Shown here one piece after another: positions 1 through 9,600 of a stretch of DNA of 32,517 nt. The notes below the pieces were generated by a model. That model worked only from the letters and a program-made list of their open reading frames with translations. It searched no databases and was not told the origin of the DNA. Source of the stretch: Gemmatimonadales bacterium (GTDB lineage Bacteria > Gemmatimonadota > Gemmatimonadetes > Gemmatimonadales > GWC2-71-9); assembly GCA_025937755.1 (NCBI GenBank), contig JAICQR010000014.1, positions 1 to 32,517 of the forward strand, written 5' to 3'. Within the stretch, counting starts at the first letter, position 1, and each line of letters begins with the position of its first letter. The position numbers and the translations under genes are program-made.

Positions 1-1271
1 AGCGTCGAGAGCACCAGGTGGCCCGTGAGCGCGGCCTTGATCGCGATGCCGCCGGTCTCCAGGTCCCGGATTTCGCCGATCATGATGATGTTCGGATCCT
101 GCCGCAGGAACGCTCGCAGCGCCGCCGCGAAGCTCAGCCCGATCTCGTTCCGCACCAGCACCTGGTTGATGCCACCGAGGTTGTACTCGACCGGATCCTC
201 GGCGGTCATGATGTTCACTTCATTGGTGTTGATCCGCTGCAGACAGCTGTAGAGCGTCGTCGTCTTGCCCGATCCCGTCGGTCCCGTCACCAGCACCATC
301 CCGTAGGGATTCAGGATGGCCTTCATCAGGTCGGCCTCCGCCTTCGGCTCGAAGCCGAACTTCTGGAGGTCGAGCGTGAGGTTGCCCTTGTCCAGGATAC
401 GGAGCACGATCTTCTCGCCGAACAGCACCGGCAGGGTCGAGACCCGGAAGTCGATGACCCGCGAGCCCATCTTCAGCTTCAGCCGGCCGTCCTGCGGCAC
501 CCGCCGCTCGGCGATGTTCAGGTGCGAGAGGATCTTCACCCGGCTGGTCAGTGCCGCCTTCATCTTGAACGGCGGCTTCATGATCTCCTGCAGCGCGCCG
601 TCGATCCGGTACCGCACCCGGATTTCGTGCTCGAACGGCTCGATGTGGATGTCGCTCGCGCCCCGCTGCACCGCGTTCTTGAGAATGCCCTCGACCAGCT
701 TGACCACCGGCGCGTCATCGATCTGCGCCTGGGTGGCCAGTTCCTCTTCCTCTTCGTCGACCACCTCGACGTCGTCGCCCTGCTCCTCGAACTCCTTGAG
801 GATGTTCTGGAACTGCTGGTCAACTGCGTTGCCGTAGTGCTTGTCGATCAGGGATCGCAGGGTGAACTCGCCCGCGAGCACCGGGAAGACATCGTACCGG
901 GTGATGAACTTGAGGTCGTCCACCAGCCCCAGGTTGGTCGGGTCGGCCACCGCCACCGTCAGCGTCCGGCCTTCTCGCTTGAGCGGCAGCACCACCTGCT
1001 TCGACGCAACGTCGGGCGGAATCAGCCGCAGGATCCGGGCGTCCACCTCGAATCGGCTCAAGTCCACCGCCGGCATCCGGTACTGCCGCGCCAGCAGCCG
1101 GGTCACGTCCAGCTCGGTGGCAAACCCCAGCTTGACCACCGCCAGCCCCAGCCGCGACTTGGAGGCCTTCTGCTCGGCCAGCGCCTGGCCGAGCTGATCA
1201 CGCGTGATCAGCCCTTCCTGGAGCAGGATCTGCCCGAGCTTCTCCGTCTGCTGGGCCGCCGCAGTCGCCAT
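1..1271 (-). CDS. pilB: Type IV pilus assembly ATPase PilB (GspE/PulE family), 3' end cut by window edge
   Basis: This is the cytoplasmic hexameric ATPase that powers type IV pilus extension. The open frame runs off position 1 without a stop, giving 423 codons. The N-terminus (LGQILLQEGLITRDQL, about residues 12-27) and a MshEN/GspE_N domain (to about residue 150) are followed by an acidic linker (VVDEEEEEL). The core then shows the ASDIHIEP motif, Walker A GPTGSGKTTT near residue 330, the Asp-box region TAEDPVEY and Walker B NIIMIGEIRD near residue 394. The His box and any zinc-binding cysteines would lie beyond the window. An in-frame ATG 16 codons upstream (position 1319) is possible, but that stretch has AT-richer third positions like non-coding DNA, so 1271 is preferred. 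Neither start has a convincing Shine-Dalgarno. It lies 86 bp downstream of a co-oriented comEA-like gene, which suggests a pilus/competence pairing. Family assignment is very secure; PilB rather than GspE is an inference. Confidence 0.93.
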   Translation of the reverse strand, partial: MATAAAQQTEKLGQILLQEGLITRDQLGQALAEQKASKSRLGLAVVKLGFATELDVTRLLARQYRMPAVDLSRFEVDARILRLIPPDVASKQVVLPLKREGRTLTVAVADPTNLGLVDDLKFITRYDVFPVLAGEFTLRSLIDKHYGNAVDQQFQNILKEFEEQGDDVEVVDEEEEELATQAQIDDAPVVKLVEGILKNAVQRGASDIHIEPFEHEIRVRYRIDGALQEIMKPPFKMKAALTSRVKILSHLNIAERRVPQDGRLKLKMGSRVIDFRVSTLPVLFGEKIVLRILDKGNLTLDLQKFGFEPKAEADLMKAILNPYGMVLVTGPTGSGKTTTLYSCLQRINTNEVNIMTAEDPVEYNLGGINQVLVRNEIGLSFAAALRAFLRQDPNIIMIGEIRDLETGGIAIKAALTGHLVLST

Positions 1272-1357
1272 TGCTGATCCGAAAAGGGAATTGCCAAGGA
1301 GCCCGAAGGCCGCACTCATAGCCAGCCACGGGCCAGACCGCAGAGCCTTGCACCCCC

Positions 1358-1996
1358 TCAGCGTACGTCCAGACGGGGACGCAACTTGGCCACTGTTGCC
1401 GGGCCTATTCCGGGCACCTTCTCCAGGTCATTGATGCTCGCAAATGACCCATGCGCCTCGCGATACGCCACGATGGCCCGGGCCCTTCCGGGCCCTATAC
1501 CCGGCAAACCGGCCAGGTCATTGGCTGAAGCGGAGTTGAGTTGCAGAATCGGGGCCGAGGGACCCACTCCCGAAGGGGAATTGGGGGGTCGCTGCCCCCC
1601 CACGCTTCCAACCGTGCCCGAGAGCCGGACCATCTCCCCTATCCGCCCCAGCGTCGCCTCGCCCACCCCAGGCACTGAATCCAGCCCCGCCAGCGACCCG
1701 AACGGTCCGTGCTCTGTCCGGTACTCCACGATACGGACCGCCAGTGACGGTCCCACCCCCGGCAACCGGTCAATCTCCCGCGCTGGCGCAAGGTTGATAT
1801 CCACCAGTTCCCCCGGCGCCAGCGGCTCGGCGACCCGCTTGGCACTGTCACGCTGGGCGGCGACCGAGGCCTCGTCTGCCCTGAGGATCGTGATACCGCC
1901 CGGTGCATCGCCGGGGTCGAGCAGCCACCAGCGCACCCCCTGCCCCGCGACCGCGAGGGCGAGGAGGATGACGACGGCACGATGGTCAGAAGACAT
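1358..1996 (-). CDS. ComEA-like membrane-anchored helix-hairpin-helix DNA-binding protein
   Basis: The 212-residue protein has one N-terminal membrane segment (about residues 7-25, VVILLALAVAGQG then VRWWLL) and two ComEA-type helix-hairpin-helix modules. The first spans about 66-125, with RLPGVGPSLAVRIVEYR and SVPGVGEATLGRI. The second spans about 153-208, with GLPGIGPGRARAIVAYR and KVPGIGPATVAKL. ComEA proteins bind double-stranded DNA outside the inner membrane and, with a type IV pilus, pull it in during natural transformation. Typical ComEA has one such domain; the tandem copy joined by a G/P-rich linker (about 128-150) is less common. The gene precedes pilB on the same strand. A 14-bp inverted repeat sits 2 bp before the ATG and there is no clear ribosome binding site. 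The family is secure; a role in competence is inferred. Confidence 0.85.
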   Translation of the reverse strand: MSSDHRAVVILLALAVAGQGVRWWLLDPGDAPGGITILRADEASVAAQRDSAKRVAEPLAPGELVDINLAPAREIDRLPGVGPSLAVRIVEYRTEHGPFGSLAGLDSVPGVGEATLGRIGEMVRLSGTVGSVGGQRPPNSPSGVGPSAPILQLNSASANDLAGLPGIGPGRARAIVAYREAHGSFASINDLEKVPGIGPATVAKLRPRLDVR

Positions 1997-1998
1997 GC

Positions 1999-2012
1999 GC
2001 CCAAGTTTGGGC
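1999..2012 (-). promoter_or_regulatory. Inverted repeat abutting the comEA-like start codon
   Basis: GCCCAA-GT-TTGGGC has 6-bp arms around a 2-bp centre and ends 2 bp before the ATG at 1996. It occupies the place where a ribosome binding site would be expected. It could be a repressor operator or a small RNA stem at the start codon, or chance. No -10/-35 pair is convincing upstream of it. Confidence 0.25.
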
Positions 2013-2160
2013 TAGGTAAGGGGCGGGCGCTAACCTTGGGAATGCAAGAGAAGGCGAAATAACGGGCGGTCGAATCGAGCGAGGACGGGCGGCTGAGGCT
2101 AGATGGACGGTCGCATCAGGCAGCTACCCGGCGCGGCACTTCGATGGGCGGTCGGGGCGT

Positions 2161-2514
2161 TCAGACTTTGAGCGATTGATAGAGCTTCCACGTCATGCGA
2201 GCGGCAGCGTCACGCTGACGTTCCACCACCTTCCATTCGTCGGAACTCAGGATCCCGAGGTCCCGCGCCAGCCGCAGCAGATAGCCGACCTCCGACAGCG
2301 AGCCAAGCGAAGTATCCAAGTACTTTCTAAGCTCGCCCGAACCTCGCTTGGCGTAACCCTCCACGATATTGTTGGGCGCCGACACGGCTGCGCGTCGAAT
2401 CTGGGAGATCATGCCGTAGCGCTCCCGGTCGGGCCACCTGTGAGTCACCTTGTGAATGGTCAGCGCCAGTTCGTGGCAAAGTTGCCAGGCCAGTAGCCGC
2501 TCGTATGGCTTCAT
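2161..2514 (-). CDS. Four-helix-bundle protein, S23/23S rRNA intervening-sequence (IVP) family
   Basis: This 117-residue all-helical protein opens with MKPYERLLAWQLCHELALTI and contains YGMISQIRRAAVSAPNNIVEGYAKRG-type sequence, the hallmark of the S23/IVP four-helix-bundle family (usual length about 110-130). Members were first seen in insertions in 23S rRNA genes but are mostly found as free genes; they form pentamers and their function is unknown. ATG 2514 was chosen because the family starts at this motif; an in-frame TTG at 2559 would add 15 unconserved residues. The gene stands alone, with 164 bp downstream and about 220 bp upstream that hold nothing recognisable. Codon third positions are visibly less GC-rich than in neighbouring genes, which hints at transfer. 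Confidence 0.85.
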   Translation of the reverse strand: MKPYERLLAWQLCHELALTIHKVTHRWPDRERYGMISQIRRAAVSAPNNIVEGYAKRGSGELRKYLDTSLGSLSEVGYLLRLARDLGILSSDEWKVVERQRDAAARMTWKLYQSLKV

Positions 2515-2733
2515 GCTGACTATCTGCCACCGTCCAGCAAACCTGCCTAACCACTGCAACGCGGGCCTGACCAGAAATCAGCAAGAGACCTCCAGAGACC
2601 GCCCGGCAGAGCTTCGCGGCTCCGCAACACCGCTGCGCGACCGCCGGTAATAGCGCCATGCAACCGGAATGACGCGATGCGACCGCCAGTCCGAACGCCG
2701 GCCACAGGTGGGGCATGGTGTGACCGCCCTGAC

Positions 2734-3681
2734 TCACATCGCTTCAACCGTCGCAATGACTTCCAGCGCCACCGTCCCCACGATCCCCAGACTCTCGGCG
2801 CTGATCTTGTCCATCGTGTCTTCCGGCGTGTGCCACCAGGTGTTGCCCGGACCATACGAGAAGTCCACCACGTCGATCGCCCGGATGCCGCCCCTCTGGA
2901 GTTCCACGTGATCATCGGTGAGGCTCATGCCCTCGTGTCCCACAAACACCGACGAATAGCCGGCATTGGCCGCTGCGTTCCACACCAGGTCCACTACTTC
3001 GGGCGCGCCGATCAGCGAGTTGCCCTCGCGCTGGAGCCGCAGGTCCCGGTCGCCCACCATGTCGAACAGCACCGCGAACAGTGGTGGCGGGGTCAGCTGG
3101 TTGGCGGCGTAGTATCGGCTCCCGATCATCACGTCGACTTGGGGCCGCGCCGAGAAATCGCCGTAGTCCTCGCCGTCCACGAACAGCAGGTCCACCCCGA
3201 CAGACGGCGGGATCAAGTCGAGCGCATCGGCCACGCCCAGCAGCACTGCCACACCCGACGCGCCGTCATTGGCGCCCGGCACCGGAACGTCCTGCAATTC
3301 CGGCACGGCTGCATCCGACATCGGGCGCGTGTCCCAGTGCGCCAGCAGCAGGATCCGCCGCGTCGCCGAGGGATTGAATTGCGCCAGGAAATTCACCATC
3401 GGCAGCGACTCACCCGCCTGGGTCACATGGGTCCAGCGCTGGGTGAGAACCGTGTCCGCCTTGGTCCGAAGCAGGCTGTCGAGCCACCCGGCCATTGCCT
3501 CGTGACCTTGCTGGCCCGGCACCCGCGGTCCGAAGGCCACCTGGGTGCCGGCGTACTGCAGTGCCTGCCCCCCGTCGAACGACCGGGGATTGACCAGTGT
3601 CGAGTCGTCGCATGCGATTGCGCCGGCCGCGAGCAGCGTGACGAGAAGGGCCATCGGCGCCCACCTCCGGGGAATGGTCAT
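2734..3681 (-). CDS. M28-family lipoprotein, glutaminyl-peptide cyclotransferase-like
   Basis: This 315-residue exported zinc enzyme has a lipoprotein-type signal with Cys24 (LLAAGAIAC). The M28 core is complete: LLLAHWDTRP (H115, D117), PGANDGASG (D139), FVDGEDYG (E171 as base, D172), LFDMVG (D207), a TDDHVELQRGG segment and WWHTPEDTMDKIS (W283-H284). The Trp-His pair, the DGED...GSRYYA spacing and the DDH segment match secreted glutaminyl cyclases (one zinc, with D/E/H ligands) more than generic M28 aminopeptidases. Glutaminyl cyclase would convert N-terminal Gln of exported proteins to pyroglutamate. Its ATG overlaps the sprA stop (ATGA), and GGGAGA lies 6 bp upstream as a ribosome binding site inside sprA, so translation is probably coupled. 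M28 membership is near certain. Cyclase rather than aminopeptidase activity is an inference, helped by the Q-after-signal-peptide pattern in this window. Confidence 0.85.
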   Translation of the reverse strand: MTIPRRWAPMALLVTLLAAGAIACDDSTLVNPRSFDGGQALQYAGTQVAFGPRVPGQQGHEAMAGWLDSLLRTKADTVLTQRWTHVTQAGESLPMVNFLAQFNPSATRRILLLAHWDTRPMSDAAVPELQDVPVPGANDGASGVAVLLGVADALDLIPPSVGVDLLFVDGEDYGDFSARPQVDVMIGSRYYAANQLTPPPLFAVLFDMVGDRDLRLQREGNSLIGAPEVVDLVWNAAANAGYSSVFVGHEGMSLTDDHVELQRGGIRAIDVVDFSYGPGNTWWHTPEDTMDKISAESLGIVGTVALEVIATVEAM

Positions 3682-6600
3682 CGCAGGTCTCCCGCGAAGA
3701 GCCGCAGCTCGAAGCTGACGGTCATGTAGATGGTCGAGATCCGGCGACTCAGGTGTGACGCATCATTGAGCAGATAGCCGAAGTCCAGTCCCCCTCGCAG
3801 GAGGTCGGCAAGGTCGGTCGCGAAGCTCGCCGACACTTCCCGGCTGGTGGTGTTGCTGATGATCGAGCAGCCGTCGGTATCCGGCCGGTCCAGACATGTT
3901 GTGCCCTTGTCAGAGCGGAACGTCAGCGACGAGGAGATCCGCTTCCGGGTCCTGCTCACCGACTGCGGCAGCCGGAAGGACCAGTTCAAGGCTCCGGACA
4001 GGTTGCGCGAATCAGACTCTGTGATGGTGCCGTTGTTCTCGCTCGACTGCCCGTTGTCCGTGAGTCGCAGCGTGAGGCCGACCCCGTTCCGGAAACCCAG
4101 CTGGAGGTCCGGCATGAACGAGCGCGACTCGATTGCACTGGTAAGGGTGGAGTTGCCCGACACCGGCTGGACCGTCGTGCCCGAACGGTTGCGCCATGTG
4201 GTCCCCAGCGACATCAGCGTGAGTGGGCCGCCGCGGAATGCCTGCGACCACCGCAGCGACGTGGTCGGCCACTCGGTCTGATCGGTGTGGATCTCGCGCC
4301 GGAGTCCGCCGGCAAGCTGATAGCGGATCGCCTCGGTCTGGCTGGCGCCGAGCGAGAAGGTGAGTCCGAACGGCAGATCCGCGCCGGTAGTGACCGAGCG
4401 CGTCAGCGTCGTGCCCGCACCCAGCGCATTGGTGCCGAACTGCCCGAGGAAGTGCTCCATCCCGCCCATGGCAAACTGGTAGCCGAGCGTGGGTTCGAAC
4501 GCCGCGAGGTCGAACGTCGACGTCCGGGTCCGGCGCTGCGTCAATTCCAGCGGGCGGAGCCGCGCCAGGGCGCGCCCGAGGCCGGCACTGTCACCCAGCG
4601 TGAGCGTCACCAGTTGACCAAGGTCAACCGACGCGCCCAGCTCGGTCGACTGGCTGTTGTTGAGCGTCTGCGGCAGCACGAACCCGCCCAGCGTATCACC
4701 GTCGATCTGGACCGGCGGCCGGCTGGTCAGACTGCGCGAGAGGGTGAAGCCGGACCGCCGGACGTATCGGGGCCGGAGCCAGCTCGAGATGCGAGGTGCC
4801 AGCTGGAAGGTGCTGCTCAGTTGCCGGTCGCGCTCGACGCCCACGTCCATTCCCAGGAATCCCCGCCGGGAGGCGCCGGCCAGCCGGCCTATCGCGGTCG
4901 AATCGCCGTAATGCCGCAGGTCCCTGGTGCTGGTCATGTCCAACCCCAGCGTCAGCATGCCGAGCGGCTGCCAGCTCATGCCGGCCGAATTGCGCCAGAC
5001 GTGATTGAGCGTCGTGGTGGGCGCGATGAGGCTGTCCACGTCGCGTGCAATCGCCACCTGGAAGGCCGTGAGTTCGCCCCGGTCCCGCACCAGTCCGCTG
5101 GAGAACCTGACATTGCTGGGAGCGATACCCAGCCGCGTCTGGCCCAACGCTCGATCCAGTTCAGTGCCGCGGAGGAAGCCCGGCACCAGCGGGCTTAGAT
5201 CCACCACCGGGCCGGCCCGGCCAAGCAACAGGTTGTAACCGACCGAGACATTTGCCGAATTTGCATTCGACTCGCTTAGTTCGGTTTGCGATGAGCCCCG
5301 GATCAATCCGAACCCGATCGTCAATGGGTCGATCAGGCCGCGCACCAGCCAGTTGGAACCCCGGCGCGACCGGCGAAGTGCCACTTGATAGCTCGCGTTC
5401 CACGACTTGGGCTTCCGTAGCGCAGCGAGCGAACTGCCCCGGATGTCGGTGCCCGTGATCAGCGTCGGGTCCACTGACGCCCGGGTAAAGCTGACGGTGG
5501 CCGGCATCGCAATGCCGAGCGACGGCGGCAGGAACCGGTCCAGCCGCCAGGTGCCGGCCACCCGCATGTCGTCGGTGGTCCGGAAGGTCGGCCGGTTGCC
5601 GATCTGCCGGAAATGGCCGTCCTGCTTCACAAACGACACCGAGATGTCGCCCACGTCCGAGGCGACCAGCCGCGCGTCCAGCGCCAGTGCCGCGCCTGCC
5701 TCCGACACGGGCTGGGTGAGCCGGATGTCGTCGATCCACACCTCGGCTTCGTCCAGCGGCCCGAAGTCTCCCACCCGGTACAGTCCGGCGCTGAGTTCCT
5801 GCACCGATGCCAGATTCGGCGGATTGATGCCGGGACTCGCCACCTGGATCATGTACGGGCCGTCGCACGCGACGTAGGCACCGGGCTCGCCACCGCACTC
5901 GGCGGCGCCCGATGGTGCCTCCCCGCTGAGCCAGCGTTGCTCGACGCTGGCGCGGAGCTCGCGCCACACCTCGAGGTCGATGACCATCTCCGGCTCCCAG
6001 GTGGTGGTCAGCGCCGGCGCACGGTAGAGGTAGAAGTTGCGATCATCGCTGCCCAGCTTCACGAACGCCTGGAGGTCACCCCGCTCCCAGCCGTCGCCGT
6101 AGCCCCGCGTCCACACCCGCAGCTCGCGGTAGTTGAGCAGGTTCTGGGCACCAGCCGGGAATCGCAGGTAGGCTTCCGCCCGCTCATTCACCTGCAGGCC
6201 TCGCGCGATGACCCGAAGCGACTTCTCGTTCACCTGGGTGCCCAGCTGGTTCTGGCCCGCATTGCGGTCGTTGAGCGAGCCGCGCACCCCTGGCGGGGAC
6301 TGATAGTTGACTTCGACGTTCTCGGTGGAGACGGTGGCGGTGAGCACCTCGCCATGCGGCTGTCCAATTGCGCCCGACAGCCCGGCGATCGGACTCTCCG
6401 CCCGCCGTGACCATGGAGCACCTACCAGCCGAAGCCGGCTCAGGGCAAGCCGCGCGACCACGTCCTCGCCATCGTCGGGAGGGGCCACAAAGGTGACTCG
6501 CAGATGCTGCACCAGTCGCAGGTTGGGAGCACCCAGCGAAATCGCAGCATCGCTCCGGAGCGGTATGCGGTAGAGCACAAATCCCGCCGGCCGGCCGCCC

Positions 6601-9600
6601 GCGTCCATGATCTGCAACCCGCGGCCGGGGACGATGTAGGTGCTGTCACCGATCGGCACCACGTAGCGCATCACGCTTTCGCCAGCACCCGTCGCGTTGA
6701 GCAGGTTGTCACCGTTGAGATCCTCGGTGTCCAGCACGCCGTTGCCGTTGCTGCACCGCGAACTGAGGTCGCCCCAGGGAAAGACCAGCACTTGTGCGGT
6801 CAGGAGTCGTTGACAGAGCGGCAGCTGCTCCACCTGCTCGCCGTTCACCGCGATCGTATCAGGTCGGTCGCCCAGGATGCCGATGTCGTCGGTCGAGGCA
6901 TTGAAGATGCCGTCGGCGCCTCGCTCGGTGTCCAGCTTGCCCTGCCCCACCAGTTGCCGCCCGGTAAACACGGTATCGCTGCCGGTCGTCACCAGCGCCG
7001 TCGGTGCAATGCCCACCGCGTCCTCGTTGACGGTGCCGAGATCGATCACCAGCTGCAGCCCGGCCGAGTCGGCGCTGTGCAAGCCAGACTGGTAGACGTA
7101 GAACTCGAGATACTCGGTGCGCGACAGATCGAGGCCGGTGGGACTCAGCGAAGTGACGAACGACCGCCACCTGGGTTGGAGGGGCCGCGGCTCGAAGGAC
7201 CACGCCGACGACCGGTCGGGTCGCACGAAACCACCGGCGGTATCCGCATGGAAGGTGGTCCACAGCACTGTCTCGAACTGGTCGCCGCTCCCGGCCAGCA
7301 CGATCGTCGTGTCGATGTCCTGCGGCCGCAGCTGGACGGTGCGCCCGTCCGGACCTGGCACCAGGTTCTGCCACGTCATCTGCACTGCGTCGTCCGGATT
7401 GAAGGCGCCGATCCCCAGAGAAGGATCGAGGCCATCGGTCGACTGCGGGGCGGACGCGAAGCGCCAGTTGGTTTCCCGCAGTGATACCGCGATGGCCTGG
7501 TCGCTGTCGAACTCCTCCAGATAGGCCGCGCCCGACCGATTGGGGTCCGGTTTCGAGATCGCGAGTTCGGCGTTGATGTCCAGCCGGGACGGCGCCGTGG
7601 AGGTGCCGCTCACCACCCGGTTGAGCATGCGAGTGATCGCATCCGACTGGAAATGCAGATCGGTGACGATCCCGCCCACCATGTTGGCCGAGGCCTCGAA
7701 GCCGAGTTGCGGGCGATTGTACGCCGAAGCTTCGCGCTGGAACACCCCGACCAGGTTGACCGAGCCCATTCGCCCCAGCGAATACCGCGACGTCAGCCCC
7801 ATGATCGTGGTGGGAGCGATCGCAAAGAGGTCCTGCTGCTCGAACCGTGCCCGGACCGTTCCGGCGCCTGCGCCGAAGAGCGCTTCCGGATTGCTGAACG
7901 TCAGCAGGCCCGAGAGGTAGTCGATGCTGTAGTCCACGCCCCGGACCAGGAGGCGGTTGTTGACCTCGATCTGCTCGCTCTCCTCCTTGATCTGGATGGC
8001 GCCGAGGTCGAGTCTCGATCGGTCGGTGCCTGAGGCCGCCGAGTACTGGAGGCGGAACTGGAAGCGCGAGGGTGGACCCTGCGAGGAGAGCACCAGATAG
8101 AGCGGCGTGCGGTAGAGCGAGTCGGTGACTTCAACCGGGGTCAGCCGCGATGGATCGGCGAACGGCGTCAGGTGCGGCATCACCACGTAGGATTCCCGGA
8201 TCACGTCTTCGGCACCAGGATCGCGCGATCGGGGAAACAACCGGTTCTCGCGGTCGAAGCGCGCGGGATCGGTCGGCACGGCGATGTCGAGCTGCGCCAG
8301 GTAGGTCGGCGCGCCGCCGGCCGGCCGTTCCGACCGGTTGAGCGAGATCGCAACCTCCAGCGACGAGCGGTCGAGATCGCTGCCTGCCACCCGGTATACC
8401 TGGCGCATCTCGTGCCGGAATGTGCCGGATGAAGGCCCGCGCCGGGGCTCCACAATCAGCTCCAGCGAGTCGATCTCGGCGGGCCGGTCTGCGCTCGGGA
8501 ACGACCCGACAGGATCGCCACCCACCGTGGTGTAGCTGACGGCCAGATAGTCGTTCGGATCCAGCTTCGATGCCAGCGCGAACCAGAGCCCGCCCGGCTC
8601 GACGTAGTAGTCGCGCCCGGGAACCAGCAGCTCCCACTGCACACCCTCATCCGGCTGCGCCACGCCGACCACCTGGGAGGGATCGGCGCTGTTCCTCGCA
8701 TACGCCTTCACCCCGCCGATGATCGGGGTGGCGCTACTGCCTCCGAGCGCCGCGCGGTAGCGATACACCCGAACCTCCTGGGGTCGCTGGAGCGCCGGCA
8801 ATGCGGCGGCGTCGACGTTGAGAATGTCGATGGCCGGATAGCCCGACAGCCGGGTCGGATCGACCACCCAGTAGAACCGGCCCGACTCGAAGTCCACGTC
8901 GCGCAGCAGCCGGTCCTGGGGCACGCGGGTCGACTCGCCGCCGATCTGGAACACCCGCTCGCCTACCGAACTTCCCTTCTGGGTCGCGAAGAGCGCCTGG
9001 AACTGGAGCGGACCCACATCGAACAGGCCGTTGATACCGAAGTTGGAGCTGGGAACCGCCGCCGTCAGGAATCTCGAGGCAGGAGGACGGAAGGTGACCG
9101 TACCCACTTCGAGGCGGCGGATGATCTCGTCCTGCAACCCCTCGTAGTAGACCTGAATCAGGTTATTGGCGCTGAAGTCCCGCTGCGACTGGAAGTCCAC
9201 AGTGACGTGGACCCGCTGCCCCAGAAGCCCCGCCGCCCGGACATCGATGAAGTTGTCCAGCCGGGGCGCCCGGATGCGTCCACCACAATTGGAATTCGGA
9301 TCCTGCAGCTCGAAGGCGGTGCACCGCTCGTTCTTGACCCGCTCGGTCCGGATATCGAGCGACGCTTGGCCATCGATGGCGAGGTCGGCATACTTCCGGT
9401 CGATCCCCAGCAGTGACGGGCGCTCGGGTGCCGCCGTCGAATCGGCTGCACCACGGCCATAGATGGCAAATGCCCGGAGGGTTCCTGCCCGGACCCGGCG
9501 CGCCGAGTCGAGCGCACTCGACATCGCACTGTCGAACGCCACCAGACTCCGGGGGGCGCCCAGCCAGGGCGCCCGCACAGCATCGGGCGTGTCGAACTGG

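Noticed and set aside
18-1277. 419-residue plus-strand open frame
   Set aside because: It is antisense to the clearly conserved pilB frame, Arg/His-rich and without known motifs; a typical high-GC shadow.
2677-3729. 350-residue plus-strand open frame
   Set aside because: It is antisense to the M28/QC-like gene, whose zinc ligands and motifs are all intact; the plus frame is His/Arg-rich with no family signature.
5161-5967. 268-residue minus-strand open frame overlapping sprA
   Set aside because: It is a shifted frame within sprA, Arg/Ala/Gly-rich, and adds nothing beyond the sprA frame, which carries family motifs throughout.
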